64,000 bases of DNA, from positions 43,186,736 to 43,250,735 of the forward strand of contig OX246743.1 of the NCBI GenBank assembly GCA_945910005.1, in the 5' to 3' direction. Shown piece by piece: positions 1 to 11,497 of this stretch. This stretch comes from Isoperla grammatica (taxonomy: Eukaryota > Arthropoda > Insecta > Plecoptera > Perlodidae). A program made the position numbers and the translations under genes. The number at the start of each line of letters is the position of its first letter. Positions within the stretch are counted from its first letter, which is position 1. The notes beneath the pieces are model-generated. The model saw only the letters and a list, made by a program, of their open reading frames with translations, searched no databases and had not been told where the DNA came from.

Positions 1-540
1 AAATCAATCGTTTTCAATCAAATAAATCTAATTTGTGTTCAATGGCAATTAGCAAATAATCGGAACGTTTTTTAGTACAATACGAAATACTTGGAAGAAA
101 AATGTACTTTCGTATTTTCGGTACATGAATTTCTGCCATTACACTAAATCTATCCTCGTCGGAAGTGTCTCCAGCTGTTAGTGGGCTGACCTATACCAAC
201 GTTCAACATGGCCCCGGGCTCCGACCAATACGAACCGTGTGCAGAGTTAGTTGTTGATTGGTCGCTAATGATCAGTCACCATATTATTATGACGACAACG
301 TGCGCCGGCTGCCAAGGTCGCACGCGACAGATCGTATCGGTGATAGCGATAGTACGTTCCGCTGCACACAAAGCTGTGATTGTGGTGATGACGTATGTGT
401 AAATGTAATGGATCAGTTACGGATACGCTCTCTGTTGCACGTATTATGAACATAGCCTATATATATTTTTTTACTTTTTCCCCTTGCTTTTTCCCTTTCA
501 AACTCCTTTTTTCTGTTAATTTCTGTCATATATATATAGA
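1..540. other. Intergenic, no gene seen
   Basis: AT-rich sequence with a somewhat more GC-rich patch at about 200-440. Short open frames here overlap one another on both strands and match no family I know. No RNA gene or repeat was recognised. Confidence 0.5.
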
Positions 541-1175
541 CTAGCGAGTACCCGGCATGCGTTGCAATGCCACTGAAAAAAAGAAAGTGAGTTTTAATTG
601 TGTTTATTAAAGTGCTTTTTGATACACAATATGTTTTGTTTTTCTGTCTGGTGCATATATGTCCAGCTCATCATATATGTCCAACGGTGTCGAACTCAAT
701 TCATTGGTGAGCCCTCTTTGCAGGCACCGATCACCACGTGAAGGAGTTACAACAAAATGGATAGCATAGAAACCTTCCCCGTAAAATAATACAAATACAT
801 GTACCAACTTTCATGGTGATATGTCCAACGGTGTCGAAGTCAATTCATTGGTGAGCCCTCTTTGCAGGCACCGATCACCACGTGGGGAAGTTACAGCAAA
901 ATGGATAGCATAGAAACCTTCCCCGTGAAAAAATACATACATAAGTGCAAAGTTTCATGGTGATATGTACCAACGGTGTCGAAGTCAATTCATTGGTGAG
1001 CCCTCTTTGCAGGCACCGATCACCACGTGCAAAACCAAAATGGATAGCATAGAAACCTTCCCCGTGAAAAAATACATATAAGTGCCAAGTTTCATGGAGA
1101 TCGGATGAATGGTTTAGTAATGTATAAAGGACATACATACATACCTACCTACATCTTTCTTTTATATATATAGAA
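541..1175 (+). mobile_element. Degenerate transposable-element copy with 144-bp internal repeats
   Basis: The segment is bounded on both sides by TATATATATAGA. It opens with a TACCCGGCATGCGTTGC motif and closes with AAGTTTCATGGAGATCGG followed by ACATACATACATAC. That layout resembles the termini of widespread invertebrate retroelements and non-autonomous elements, which is family knowledge from memory and not a match I could run. Between the ends, a unit of 144 bp starting ATATGTCC is repeated about three times (starts at 675, 819 and 963). No transposase or reverse transcriptase frame remains. The element class is unresolved. Confidence 0.5.
675..1110 (+). repeat. Tandem repeat, about 3 copies of 144 bp
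   Basis: Each unit contains AACGGTGTCGAA, CAATTCATTGGTGAGCCC, TTTGCAGGCACCGATCACC and ATGGATAGCATAGAAACC in the same order. The copies differ by small indels and a few substitutions. The third copy is slightly shortened after CACGTG. The repeats lie inside the element-like segment 541-1175. Confidence 0.85.
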
Positions 1176-1316
1176 GATAGAAGAAGAAGATATATATCTT
1201 TGTTGTGTGAAGAAAATGGTGAACAAACATATATATATATATTTGATTTATTTTCGTACTTTATATATATAATATATATGTTAATTTTCAAATTTTCGCG
1301 GACATAAGTAACGTTG

Positions 1317-1488
1317 TTGTTTACCATTTTCTGGGTTTCGTCACACGATATAAATTGAGTAAGTGGTTTAGACTTACCACACCTCACCCGACGTTTCGAG
1401 GGAATAATAGGGGATTTTATATTGGTGGTAAGTCTAAACCACCTACTCAATTTATATCGTGTGACGAAACCCAGAAAATGGTGAACAA
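1317..1488. repeat. Foldback (inverted repeat) element, about 64-bp arms
   Basis: The left arm at about 1317-1380 and the right arm at about 1425-1488 are near-perfect reverse complements (for example TTTCTGGGTTTCGTCACACG against CGTGTGACGAAACCCAGAAA). They are separated by a spacer of about 44 bp. There is no coding frame of note. This is consistent with a small MITE or foldback element. Confidence 0.8.
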
Positions 1489-1524
1489 TAACATATGTAT
1501 AAATGTATGAGTGTGTTGCACGTT

Positions 1525-1644
1525 TTCGGGGTGACTGCCGCGCTCTTTCTTGAGACAATTTTGGTCCTAAAAGGACCTTTTTGTCAAAAACGGTTCAAGG
1601 ACCAAAATTGTCTCATGGAAGAGCGCAGCAGTCGTCACCCCGAA
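1525..1644. repeat. Foldback element, about 45-bp arms
   Basis: Arms 1525-1568 and 1598-1644 are imperfect reverse complements, with the pairs TTCGGGGTGACT / GTCACCCCGAA and GAGACAATTTTGGTCCT / AGGACCAAAATTGTCTC. The loop is 29 bp. It lies only about 36 bp after the preceding foldback, so the two may be parts of one composite element. Confidence 0.8.
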
Positions 1645-1767
1645 TGGCGACGGTGCAAACCAGTTCACTCGAGATTATCGACGAAGCGAGATATCGAATC
1701 GAACTCGCGCGTAAACAATAGCAGCAAATATAATATTGTTAATATTTGCGTCCGAGTTGTATTAGTG

Positions 1768-2163
1768 AGTAATAGGGTAATTGTTTGCTCACTCGGCGTG
1801 ACTCAGCACTTGTACCCCTCCTCAGTAATCTTAGCTCGCAGTACGATATTATGAGCGATCCTGCTGGAATTACAAAGTGACTCAGGCGTGACTACTGCAT
1901 AGCTAATATTTTGCCACTAAGGGATTTTCAGCATTCGTCTATCTATACACAACAGTTTAGTAATAGGGTAAATTGTTTGCTCACTCTGCGTGACTCAGCA
2001 CTCATACCCCTCCTCAGTAATCTTAGCTGCATGGGAGTAAGATATTATAAACCATCTTGCTGGAATTACAAAGTGACTCAGCCGTTGACTACTGCATAAA
2101 AGCTAATATTTTGCCACTCGAGGAAGAGATTTTCTTTCAGCGTTGGTATATACACAACGGTTT
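1768..2163 (+). repeat. Direct tandem duplication, 2 copies of about 191-205 bp
   Basis: Both copies start AGTAATAGGGTAA (1768 and 1959) and share CTCAGCACT, CCCCTCCTCAGTAATCTTAGC, GCTGGAATTACAAAGTGACTC and CTAATATTTTGCCACT. The two copies differ by scattered substitutions and small indels. No function is evident. Confidence 0.8.
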
Positions 2164-2869
2164 CAAAGTCTGGGATTGGGTCCCAAACTTGGAGAACACG
2201 GGGACTTTCATTTGGGACACCAACCAAATTTATAAGTGTTGTAAATTTGTATTTTGATATTGCGTGTACTGCATATACGCACACATATGAACAAAGTGAA
2301 ACTTGATCTAGAATGCACGATTTTAATGTCGTCTAAGGGAAGTTTGGGGGAGGCGGTTATAGTGATGTTGGGAAGGAAAGATTTCCTTTCCAGGAATAAG
2401 AATTGGGTCAGAAATGAAAAAGTTTGAAGACCATTGTCAATGACACCAACGAAGGATCTAGAGTGCTATAGAGAACCAAATGCCGATTCCACAGCGAGAG
2501 CTCTAGCAATTGCCCTTAGCGACGACATTCACAACCCTCCACGCGCCCGGTTGGCACCAGAGTCTTGCTGCGGTGACGTCACCGCTCCTCGACCAATAAG
2601 AACACAGCTTACTGGCACACGACGTGACGTCAAGTCACCCCCTTTACCTCGGTCCGACATCACCAGGCTTATCATTAGAGCTGAACATATAACTCCAGCA
2701 TGTCCCATTGGATTGCATGTCCCAGATATATATGATATTACGGCATCGCGGACGGATAGTCTTTCAATTTTTTAAATCTTTCATCGACCCCTACAGAGTT
2801 GAAACCAAAGATTCTAATATAATCAATCCCTAGAGAGGGCGATTGAAACCTTTGCATTGGGAGGCTTCT
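2164..2869. other. Intergenic, no gene seen
   Basis: Mixed-composition sequence. A 113-codon open frame at 2434-2775 (+) has no recognisable domain and no splice context, so I do not call it a gene. Confidence 0.45.
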
Positions 2870-3075
2870 CCTTCGCTACACGTGGGCGTTATGCGTGTCC
2901 ACTGAGAGTCTTGTCCTTCGCTACACGTGGGCGTTATGCGTGTGCGTGTGCGTGTCCACTGAGAGTCTTCTCGCCACACGTGTGCGTGTGCGTGTGTTCA
3001 CTGAGAGTCTTGTCCTTCACCACCACACGTGTGCGTATGCGTGTGTTTCTTTCAACTACGCACACACGTATGGTA
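2870..3075 (+). repeat. GC-rich minisatellite with CACGTG/GTGCGTGTG units
   Basis: The phrase ACTGAGAGTCTTGTCCTTC followed by CTACACGTGGGCGTTATGCG, or a CACACGTGTGCGTGTG variant, recurs three to four times with units of about 45-60 bp. Each unit carries a CACGTG E-box palindrome. Overlapping open frames here simply follow the repeat. Confidence 0.7.
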
Positions 3076-3099
3076 TGTTTGAGACTACGTAGTTTATGT

Positions 3100-5428
3100 A
3101 GTAATTCGCGAGTGCGCGAATGTTTGGAATCGTGAAGCCTTGTCAAGGCTCTTGTGCAACATGACGTAAGGATTTCCTTTTGAGCTCTTTGTGTTCAGGG
3201 TCGTCCGTGCCCGAGTCGTTGGTTGTGGAAACAGCTGGAGCTCTCGTGCTGTGCTCCTTACTATAACGTAGTGACAGGTAATAGCAATATACCTACGTAC
3301 ACTCGTGAGGTAATGCTGTTCGTGTTAATAATGATAATTTTGCATCTTTATTATTGAGTCACGATAAACTGAGAAAATGTGCAAATCGGTTACGACATCA
3401 CAGAGTAGAGTACAGACCATCTAATGTAGACTGTAGGGATGAAATCTGTGCGAGACTTTCATTTCGACAGGCATGCAAACGTTGAGCACTTCATTTGCAG
3501 CGGCTGCCAATCAGCAAATCAGCGGGTGGCGTCTTCTTCAAATATACTGACATTTGGTTGTTGGCATCATCATCTGTGACGTCATCATCCACAAGGTTGT
3601 TCTAGAACGAATTTACCTCAAAAGGGAATATTGTTCGTTGTTCCAGTTGAGTCTTTGCCGGTATTTATTTATTTGCATTGCAACAAAAGTAAACACATTC
3701 AGATTAATTCTGTTCTAATTAGTAAGACTGTGGTGAGGAAGTAAAAGTTGTTGCTATATTTCGCATAGACACGCACGCTTAGCGTTAATGCTAAACGGAT
3801 TATTTATCGGTTATTGCAACTAATTAGTAATTACTGCAACTGCATCATGCATGGACGAACCTTTACTTTCCAAGTCCGAGCATACATCATTGCGTTGTTA
3901 CACAATCGCTGTGGGGCCGATAAGATATTATCGGTGACCGGAGGCTGATGTAATATAGCTGCGATGTTATCAGACCTGTGGTGTCTCACCCGGCCGGGGT
4001 TCGAGCCCTGAGCCGGTCGTCTAGCAGCGCTTCTCAGGCTTGTGGTTTCTTGTAGAACGACACACAATTCTACCGATTCTGCCCTTACCAAGGTTCGATT
4101 ATTGTTAATTATTTGGAGTTTGACGACGTACTCGACAGCTAGGTCATGTGATGTGACGTTGGCAGAATCAGTCCAGTTACCGATGGGGGGGGAGGGGGAG
4201 TTTGTGGAGCAGGACCTATCCTGGGCATCGAGCCCAGAGCCGTAACAAGCAAGCCTGCCGGACTAGCTTTCGAGCAGTGTGACATGTGTGAGAAGATAAG
4301 TCATTTCTTGTGTCTGACCGCACGACAAGGAGTTGATGTTGTTGTTGTTGTTATTGGGAGGGAGGATGTAAGGAACCACAGTGTCACACTAGATAAGAAG
4401 GGGTCGACGAAGATAGCGACCCTCGACTCATGGGTTCGGCTACACAGTGACACTTCCTTACCGGAACTCTTTATCCCTATCAGTCTATTGTGCTTCTTTA
4501 GGGTACCTACAACCTCTCTGCTCTGAGGATATAAGTAACTTTCGAAGAAAATGTTCTGCTGTCAATCAAGCGTGTTGTGCTTTGACCAAAGTTGTTCAAG
4601 ATTACTTTTTACCAAAGCCCTTAGTAATGATCGAATTTTTTTTTTGTTATCTTCTTTGTAGGCCTAGTCGTGGGCCTAGTCTCTGATTTTGTTGCGAATC
4701 TTCTGTTTTGCAAAATATTTGTTTTCAACTTATGAGTGAACAGAAGGTAACTTCGTACCGAGAGTGTACCGAGACCTTGGCAAGATCACAGAGCCATTAT
4801 ATACACGACTGTAATTGTCGGTGGGAATCAGGTTAGTGATGCAAGAAGCCCTCCTTTCGATCAGGCTGACGGGGGAGTATAGGTAGGCCGATATCGGCAA
4901 TGTCCAAGTCTCCTTATAGCTCTGTCTCCTTGTAGCGAGGGGACAAATACGACACATGATATACCTAAGTACGTTACGTGTTAGCAGAATGTGTACCAAA
5001 CACAATGCGTTGCGAATTCTATCATAAATACGATAAAAGTGACATACTTTATTATGTCTTGTCCAACGTCTGTCACTTTTTAAAGGTACTTTAAAATAAG
5101 TTAATTCTTCTTCTTTTCTTATGCCCAAATTTTTGACTTACTGGGCCATCATGCATTTTCTGGTTTTCCAGTAGAGACAGGCTTCCTTTTCCTCATAGCT
5201 CATGCCAGGTGGAAGGGCATCTACTTCATCTTAATTAAATAATTAATAATAATTTAATTATAAGTTAATTCATTAGTCACTATCATTCATTAGTTACTAA
5301 CTTAGCTTGGTTTTAATTACAAATTACAAACAAATCTCGCTAACATCATATGACCTATAGCAGTCGAGTTTGTCGATAACACCAAAGTAAATTCAAATTC
5401 TAAAGCGACACTATCGGCATAGTCGTTC
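3100..5428. other. Intergenic with one tRNA-like B-box segment
   Basis: No convincing gene. At about 3960-4030 there is a GC-rich patch with GGGGTTCGAGCCCTGAG, an RNA polymerase III B-box/T-arm-like sequence, but I could not fold the rest of a tRNA. A short imperfect inverted repeat (GTAAGGAA...GTGTCAC / GTGACACTTCCTTAC) spans about 4368-4465. The rest is unremarkable AT-rich DNA. Confidence 0.4.
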
Positions 5429-5554
5429 CTCACGTGCTCCTCAACTCAGCATTTCCTCAGACTCGCCCAACCACCAATCACAGAGCAACATTACCATGTG
5501 GACTGCTCCGTGATTGAACAAGTCTGAGGAAAGGCTGAGTGAGAAGGCACGTGA
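5429..5554. repeat. Imperfect palindrome (foldback element)
   Basis: The outer arms run from CACGTGCTCC and TTTCCTCAGACT on the left to AGTCTGAGGAAAGGCTGAG and GCACGTGA on the right. An inner pair CAATCACAGAGCA / TGCTCCGTGATTG lies nearer the centre. It looks like a small decayed foldback element. The long open frame crossing it is incidental. Confidence 0.6.
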
Positions 5555-7990
5555 CGAATGATGCGAGCGGAAAACTATAGCCGGCCGTTTCCTTATAATA
5601 ATACTCGCGTGCTCCTTGGCGTTATCATTAAACGTTATCTCCGCCAACGATCTAGCTTATTTTCATAACTGTACAGCTCCGGCGTTTGGGCAGTATATAG
5701 AGAGAACCGTTACGCACGGAGTGTCGCGTCCCCCGCTGAGCCACTGGGCAGGCGAAACTTGGACCCCACGTCCCTATCGGCTACACCGATGAACCAGCTA
5801 AAATGACGAGGGGTGTTTCACACAAAGAACTTGGAAAGAATGAGAACTGAAGGTTTTTGTCAGTTTAAAAAAAATTACATTCCATATAAAATCTTTGGAA
5901 TGATGCGGGACTATGATTCGGATATTCTAAAACTAATTAATTGGACATATTTTGTAATTTTGCTATTTTTATCCAAACCCTATCAATAATGCACAGCTTT
6001 TTCTGGAATATCTATTATAGATCTTGATGATCTATGCCTGCGTGATTCTAACATTTTTGTATTGAGATAAACCCTTAGATTCGTAGGGTACGCTTGTAGC
6101 CTAAGTTTATTCAATTAACAACAGCCAGGGCAATAGGGAGACACTGAAGTAATATGAACTGGCATGAGGGGGGGAGAGTGGAGGAACTGCTTCGCCCCTC
6201 CCCCCCGCCCCCCCAACCGACATACTGCATATAAAATAATTGAGAGACACGGATCGTTGAAATTGGTTTACCTTCAATCTACTCCCCCTTCCCGTGCAGC
6301 GGAAGGGTGGTGGGGGGGGGGGGGAGAGAAGCGCCATGACGACACGATTTAAATTGATCCACCGGTGACTTTGTTCTTAAAAAGCAATTAAAATGATGCC
6401 GCTCCCTGTCACCCTTCGTAATATCCCGCCGAGACGGGTGAAGTGGCTCGTAGTGCGAGTCGGGGGCAGCTCTGCATGTCGTACGACGACCAATCATGTG
6501 TGTCGCCCTAGGGAATCAATTTCGTGTACCTAGATGATGCGTTTACATTTCGGGTTATTTGTTGATGACACTGTTTGGCTATTTGTATGCTAAACAAGAT
6601 AGCCTATATTTATATTTTTGTTCCAAATCTTGGGGTTTTGAATAGATCTAATTTATTTTGTTCAAGTATGATTTGTAGGGTTTTTAATTTAAAAATAAAA
6701 TTATGTATGTAAAAATAAAAAAAATCATATTATTTCACATTTAAAATTAATGAGACTGCAATTTTACGATGATGATGACGCAATTTGTGTGAACGAGCTT
6801 CGTCGCATAAAACATTGACGTTTAGGGAGGGGTTCTGATTGGCTCTCCCGTCCATGACGGAGTCAGCTCCCAACCCATCCGCTCCTCCACGTTCACACCC
6901 GCCGAGTATCATCCTATGTCGGGTAGCCCTACTCACGTTATCTGCGCACAAATATACTCGACACCCGTTTCAGTCTTCTGGATTAGCAATTATGCCAATT
7001 ATGGTGTTATCAATGCGGTGTGCTAATCACCCCCCTCCCCCCCCCCTGCCTACCACCCCGCAGGGAGTTTAACCCGAATCTGAACGAAACATAACTGTGT
7101 AGAATAGGGAAAATATTATCGGTATAAATGTAGTAACTTTCAGAAAACATATTGATTTTTCAATTATTGCTACGTTTCGTGTTTTTCATTGCTGTATGTT
7201 TTTTGTTTTTCTAGGGGGGGGGGGGGGGGGGGGAGGGTAGGTTTTTCTTTTTTTTGACGTCTGGGTCAAATGTTTCGTACCTTGGACTACCAAAAGGCAA
7301 ATTAATCCCTCTTCGAAGTGATATGGCAGATCTTGCGTAGTGGTTTATGTCATTGGTCGTGTGACGCAGTGACCACGGCAACCTGATCATTGTGTCCATG
7401 ATGTGTCTCATACACGGCGACACGGAGGTCTAGGGGACCGTGATGTACGCACTTGTACGGACCGGGACGAGGGCACTACTACCGCACGTGTCGTTAGGAC
7501 ATACCCGTGATCGTGTCACTGAAACGCGCACTTGTGTCCGGAAATGCAACGGTCGTACTCGTAATGTTGTCGCATGTATTTCTGGCCTCCTAAAGCGCGA
7601 TGCACTCGGAGGAATTCCCTGCAACGCGCGGTTGCAACACGCGTCGTTGTGTAGGAGGACGCGTACCTCTCATCACCTCTTACCCAGGATGTGAGCGTGT
7701 ACAAGCACATAATGCCCATTCATATAGTTTCGCCTGTTTTAGATTCATTCAAAACGTTTTATATTGAAATTAATTTTAAAGACACTAACTAAAACCCTGA
7801 CGCTATAGTAAGTTGTCTCGAACACCTCTATAGCATACTTTTGGGCAAGGGTCGATGGACATTGTTTCAATGTCTATCAGGAGACTTCGCCACTCCTCGC
7901 CTATCGACAGGAGTATGACTACCGGGCAACAGCTTTCTTTGTCCCGCTAGCTCCTCCTTCCGGTAATGCACTTTGCTCAACGGGAATTTT
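5555..7990. other. Intergenic with poly(G)/poly(C) runs
   Basis: No gene recognised. It contains G/C homopolymer runs at about 6195-6215, 6310-6324, 7029-7045 and a run of 20 G at 7214-7233. The open frames here are short, and those over the homopolymer runs are low-complexity proline/glycine artefacts. Confidence 0.45.
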
Positions 7991-7991
7991 A

Positions 7992-8287
7992 AATAAATAA
8001 ATTTTCATTTAGAGTCTACCCACTCAGTAACGAAACTGATTTGCAGTGGGGGACTTTAATTTAAAGCGACTAAACCAACCCTGTAGGCTCCGAACACCAT
8101 CGACGAGTGAGCGATAACCAGTCAAAGATCGATATTTCAAATACGAAACATATGAATCAGTGATTGCGGACAGTGCGAACACCTGCGGACAAATGTCAGA
8201 ATCAACAAGGCCGATTTAGAACAACTTTGAATTTATTGAGTGCTTCGTTGCTAGGACGGCTCCAAAGTCACCGTTTACTAATTCCTA
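7992..8287 (+). repeat. Dispersed repeat family, copy 1
   Basis: This roughly 295-bp segment recurs at 60310-60612 in the same orientation and, truncated, at 44470-44665 in reverse. Shared phrases include CGACGAGTGAGCGATAACCA, GAAACATATGAATCA, GGACAGTGCGAA, CTTTGAATTTATTGAGTGC and CCGTTTACT. There is no coding potential. It may be a SINE or MITE, but I found neither a clear tail nor terminal inverted repeats. Confidence 0.8.
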
Positions 8288-9462
8288 AGACAACGTTTTC
8301 TCATAACCTACCCCTAACAAGAGCAGCGCTTCCCGCGTGAGAAGTGCGGAGTTTCCCCAGATCCCCCCCCCCCCCCCCTCGACGTTGCTCAATAGAGGAG
8401 CACACACACTCTCGGAGGATGCGTCGAGATGGCGCAAGCTCGTCACGCGGGGAAGGGCGGGGATCGAACTCGCGACCTTCCGCACGCCGGCGCGCGCCGT
8501 CCCGGAAGCGTTGCATATGCGTCCACTAGTGTCGCAACAAAGACTCGACCCACTGTTCGGCACAGCCACCTCGCAGCATCGCTGTCCGAGCGGGCTGGTG
8601 CCTCGCTGCCCCGCGTACACAGTGCGTGGCACGATGCCATCTTATACAAACCCTCGGCTCGGCAACCTGCTGTGCTGGACTACACTTGGCATCCGACTCG
8701 TCAACAATCTGCTCTCATGCAGCATTTCAACTCCTTCGATTCAATTCCCCATTTCGATTGTCATTTACATTACAATCTGACTGCACTTGGAATGTTTATG
8801 TTTGACGCTGGAAAGAGGAATTGTTATGGGCGTTCCGAGGATATTTTCCGTGGGGGAGAGGGCTGGGGGGGGGGGGCGAAACAACACCATCTATTCGTAT
8901 GTAAGGGAGGTCTGGGGGATGCGGGCCTGCCAGCTAGTCTTGCAGGGATTTTTTTTTTCAATGTCAACACCTTTAAACCGATTATGAGAGGTTATGAATT
9001 AAATGAATTGAAACACACATATTTGTAAAATTCCATGAAGGGAAGTGCACCCCCTTACCCCGCCCCCCTCGCGTAGGTTCTCGCAGAGGCTGGGTTTCTT
9101 GAATACTATGAGACTGACTGTGAAAGAAATCAGTGCAAAACGTAAGAACGCGTATAGGTATACCGACATCATTGACGTGGCCCCTCTATGGCTTGCTTGC
9201 ACGCACTTGCAGGCTTCAAGACAGGGGTGTCCCCGAAAGCGGATTACAACCAGCAACTATGTGACCATATTGACCTCTTCCCTTCGTGTCAGGCCAAATC
9301 CGCACGGTCTTACGTCATAGTCCCCGTGTTCCATGTGCATGGCTTCGATCCTCTGGTAGCAAGCGGTGACGTAAGTTGTGACACACCCCCGCCCCGCCCC
9401 GCTGGTGTTTTGTCTTCTTCTGAACACCCGCGCGGTTTCAAGGTGTGCAGGTTGGTCTCTTA
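8288..9462. other. Intergenic; tRNA-like B-box and homopolymer runs
   Basis: A run of 16 C lies at 8363-8378 and one of 12 G at about 8865-8876. On the minus strand at about 8455-8485 the text reads GTCGCGAGTTCGATCCCCGC, a good pol III B-box, suggesting a tRNA-derived SINE fragment; no matching A-box or cloverleaf was found. A long open frame at 8429-9028 (+) crosses this repeat and has no recognisable domain. Confidence 0.4.
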
Positions 9463-10128
9463 AACCCCCTACACACGATGATACATGTTGCGCTACAAGC
9501 CGTGAAACATCGTGTTTCATGCAACCGTATCAACGTGTGGACGCTTGTTTCAGTTTCAGTTTCACGTTGCGTTGCATGTTGCATGTTTCTCCTCCGGGAC
9601 GAGAAACCTTGATACATGATTCATGACACAAGATGCAAGTATCAACGTGTAGACGATTGTAGCGTAACATAACGTGCAACAAGAGATGATGCGCATGCGC
9701 AGTGGTCAGTCAGCGATGTCCCAAATAACATTCACCCCTACAGCCACTTTGAGGAGTGACCAGTGAACATGGAACGCGATCGTTCTGTGGCTTGTGGGTA
9801 ATTTCTACTAGTAAATTTCTACCTAGTAAATTCATATGCGAATAATGTCTCCTTCGCTGAAGCCACTGCTTCGCCCATCTTCGCTTCTTTTTAGTAGATG
9901 CGCAAACAGCTATGACATCATACACCTAGTGCAATTAAAACGGGTAAGGGTTATTCCGCTGCTCCACTCATCTCGACGAAGAGCTGCAGACTGAAATGTA
10001 GGGCTTCATCCCGAATTTTGGCGATGTGTGAATCAAAGTGTGGTTGCTGTAGGTTTCATGTCATGTGGCCTTGAAACGGTCTCATGAAACTTGTATCATG
10101 CGACATGTTTCACCGTGTGTAGGGGGTT
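9463..10128. mobile_element. Non-autonomous PIF/Harbinger-type DNA transposon
   Basis: The ends are imperfect terminal inverted repeats: the left end begins AACCCCCTACACACG and the right end closes CGTGTGTAGGGGGTT. Similarity continues inward (ACATGTTGCG against CGACATGT). Both sides carry the 3-bp sequence TTA (9460-9462 and 10129-10131), the target duplication typical of PIF/Harbinger elements. The interior has repeated blocks such as GTATCAACGTGT and GCGCATGCGC, plus a minus-strand remnant of a transposase N-terminus. The 666-bp length is far below that of an autonomous element. Confidence 0.8.
9800..9892 (-). pseudogene. Harbinger-type transposase N-terminal remnant
   Basis: Within the TIR element the minus strand encodes KKKRRWAKQWLQRRRHYSHM followed by NLLGRNLLVE. 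The run of basic residues with a Trp and a following RRR..H pattern matches the usual start of Harbinger nuclease-type transposases, as I know the family. The DDE catalytic core is absent, so this is an internally deleted derivative. Assignment rests on a short stretch and is moderate. Confidence 0.5.
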
Positions 10129-10131
10129 TTA

Positions 10132-10768
10132 CTCCAGTCACATATTCTCATGACACATGCAACAGCTGGGAACAACTGTTGGATATGACAGACTCGCACA
10201 CACACGACCTTGCCAACGTATTATCTGTTTTCGCATTCGGCAATCGCGGTGCGTGTAAGGTGCGTGTGACGTGTCACTCTCTCACTAGTAGAGAAATATG
10301 TCACCAAGAGGCCTTGGCCGGACTCTAGATTAGATAATAGGTAAACTGTTGCGTTGTGTGTATCCTTTGAAAGCAATTACCGACAAGTATATTGGTACTC
10401 GATGTCATTACGCAAGGCTATGGTGTGCTCGAAGACCCGATTAAGCTGTTCCCCTCCTCCCTTCCCCCACAACGTAACGACCACTGAATATAATATGCAC
10501 AATGATTTTGGGTGTTGGGTGGAGGGGGCGTGGTCACGTGAGAGGAAAAGGTACAGAAACAATAATCACGGAACGATTTCGGAGGTAAATTGTCTTTATG
10601 ATGGCGGCAATTTCTAAAGTTCTGTTAAAACAAGTCGACAAATACTAATGATATCAACGGAAACATATAGATGATATCGATAAGATATCTGAACCAGTAG
10701 CTTTCCGTTTTTGATGCGACCGTGATATTACGTTTACAAATCTCGCGGGGCGAGCTAAATATTCCACC
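10132..10768. other. Intergenic, upstream part of a retrotransposon remnant possible
   Basis: No gene seen. The sequence just before 10769 may belong to the decayed non-LTR element whose C-terminal frame follows, but no reverse transcriptase motif is readable here. Confidence 0.35.
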
Positions 10769-11203
10769 ATGGACTTTTTGGACACTTTGGACTTGCAACA
10801 ACGTTTCATAAAACTGACCTGTGTTCAGACGAGAACGGTGTATCATCGACGTGAGTACCTGTCATTGTGCCGTGAAAACAACATCAATACGTTGGAAGAT
10901 AGGCGAACAATCACAGACCTGATATACTTGTTCAAAATCTTACGTGGTATGGTAGATATAAATGTAATCAGTGATTTTAATTTCCGTGTACCCAACAAAA
11001 ATACCCGGAATCGTGACGTGTTCCTGACTCCTAAGTGTAGAATAGATGTTTATAAATACTCATGTTTAAATAGGCTTATGTGCACTTATAACGCTGCAGT
11101 CAAGAAGCAAGATGACATTGACATCCACCATTTAGAACTAAGTGCTTTTAAAAACATAATTTTTAAGATGTATAACTTGCAAACAGGGTTGCTCAACGTG
11201 TAA
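10769..11203 (+). pseudogene. Non-LTR retrotransposon ORF2 C-terminal fragment
   Basis: This 144-codon frame has the layout of the region after the reverse transcriptase domain in jockey/CR1-like ORF2 proteins. It contains NTLEDRRTITDLIYLFKIL, then a spacer and an RDVFLTPKCRIDVYKYS block, then a final SAFKNIIFKM segment. The catalytic reverse transcriptase core is missing, so it is a 5'-truncated, dead copy. It is followed by CA-rich DNA and, at about 11480-11500, by GATAAATACACAATAATAAG, which may be the element's 3' end. The ATG at the start is probably internal to the original ORF. Confidence 0.65.
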
Positions 11204-11216
11204 ACCCACAAACAAT

Positions 11217-11345
11217 TCTTCACGCTCACACATACACTCACAACACACGCACACGCACACACACACTCTCACGCACACACTCAGCACACGCACACGCACA
11301 CTCTCACGCAGACGCGCACACACACACTCACGCACACATTTACTC
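11217..11345 (+). repeat. CA-rich microsatellite
   Basis: Interrupted (CA)n with CTCACGCACACA variants, in the presumed 3' untranslated part of the retrotransposon remnant. The minus-strand open frame across it is an artefact of the repeat. Confidence 0.85.
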
Positions 11346-11497
11346 ACTTGTCCACGTTTTATTTACTATGTGTTTTTCTATCTTATTTTGTTCATTGACT
11401 GTTTTCTTTCTATCATGTTCAGTAGTCTAGTAGGTATATATTATATCACACTTGTGGGGTTCGTCCCCGTTGTTGATAAATACACAATAATAAGTCC

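Noticed and set aside
1380..1425. A second hammerhead-like motif on the minus strand (CTCGAAACGTCGGG)
   Set aside because: GAAACGTC is present, but there is no CUGA box or paired stem II in front of it.
8429..9028. 199-codon open frame as a gene
   Set aside because: It crosses a tRNA-like B-box, a G-run and repeat DNA, overlaps frames in other phases and shows no domain.
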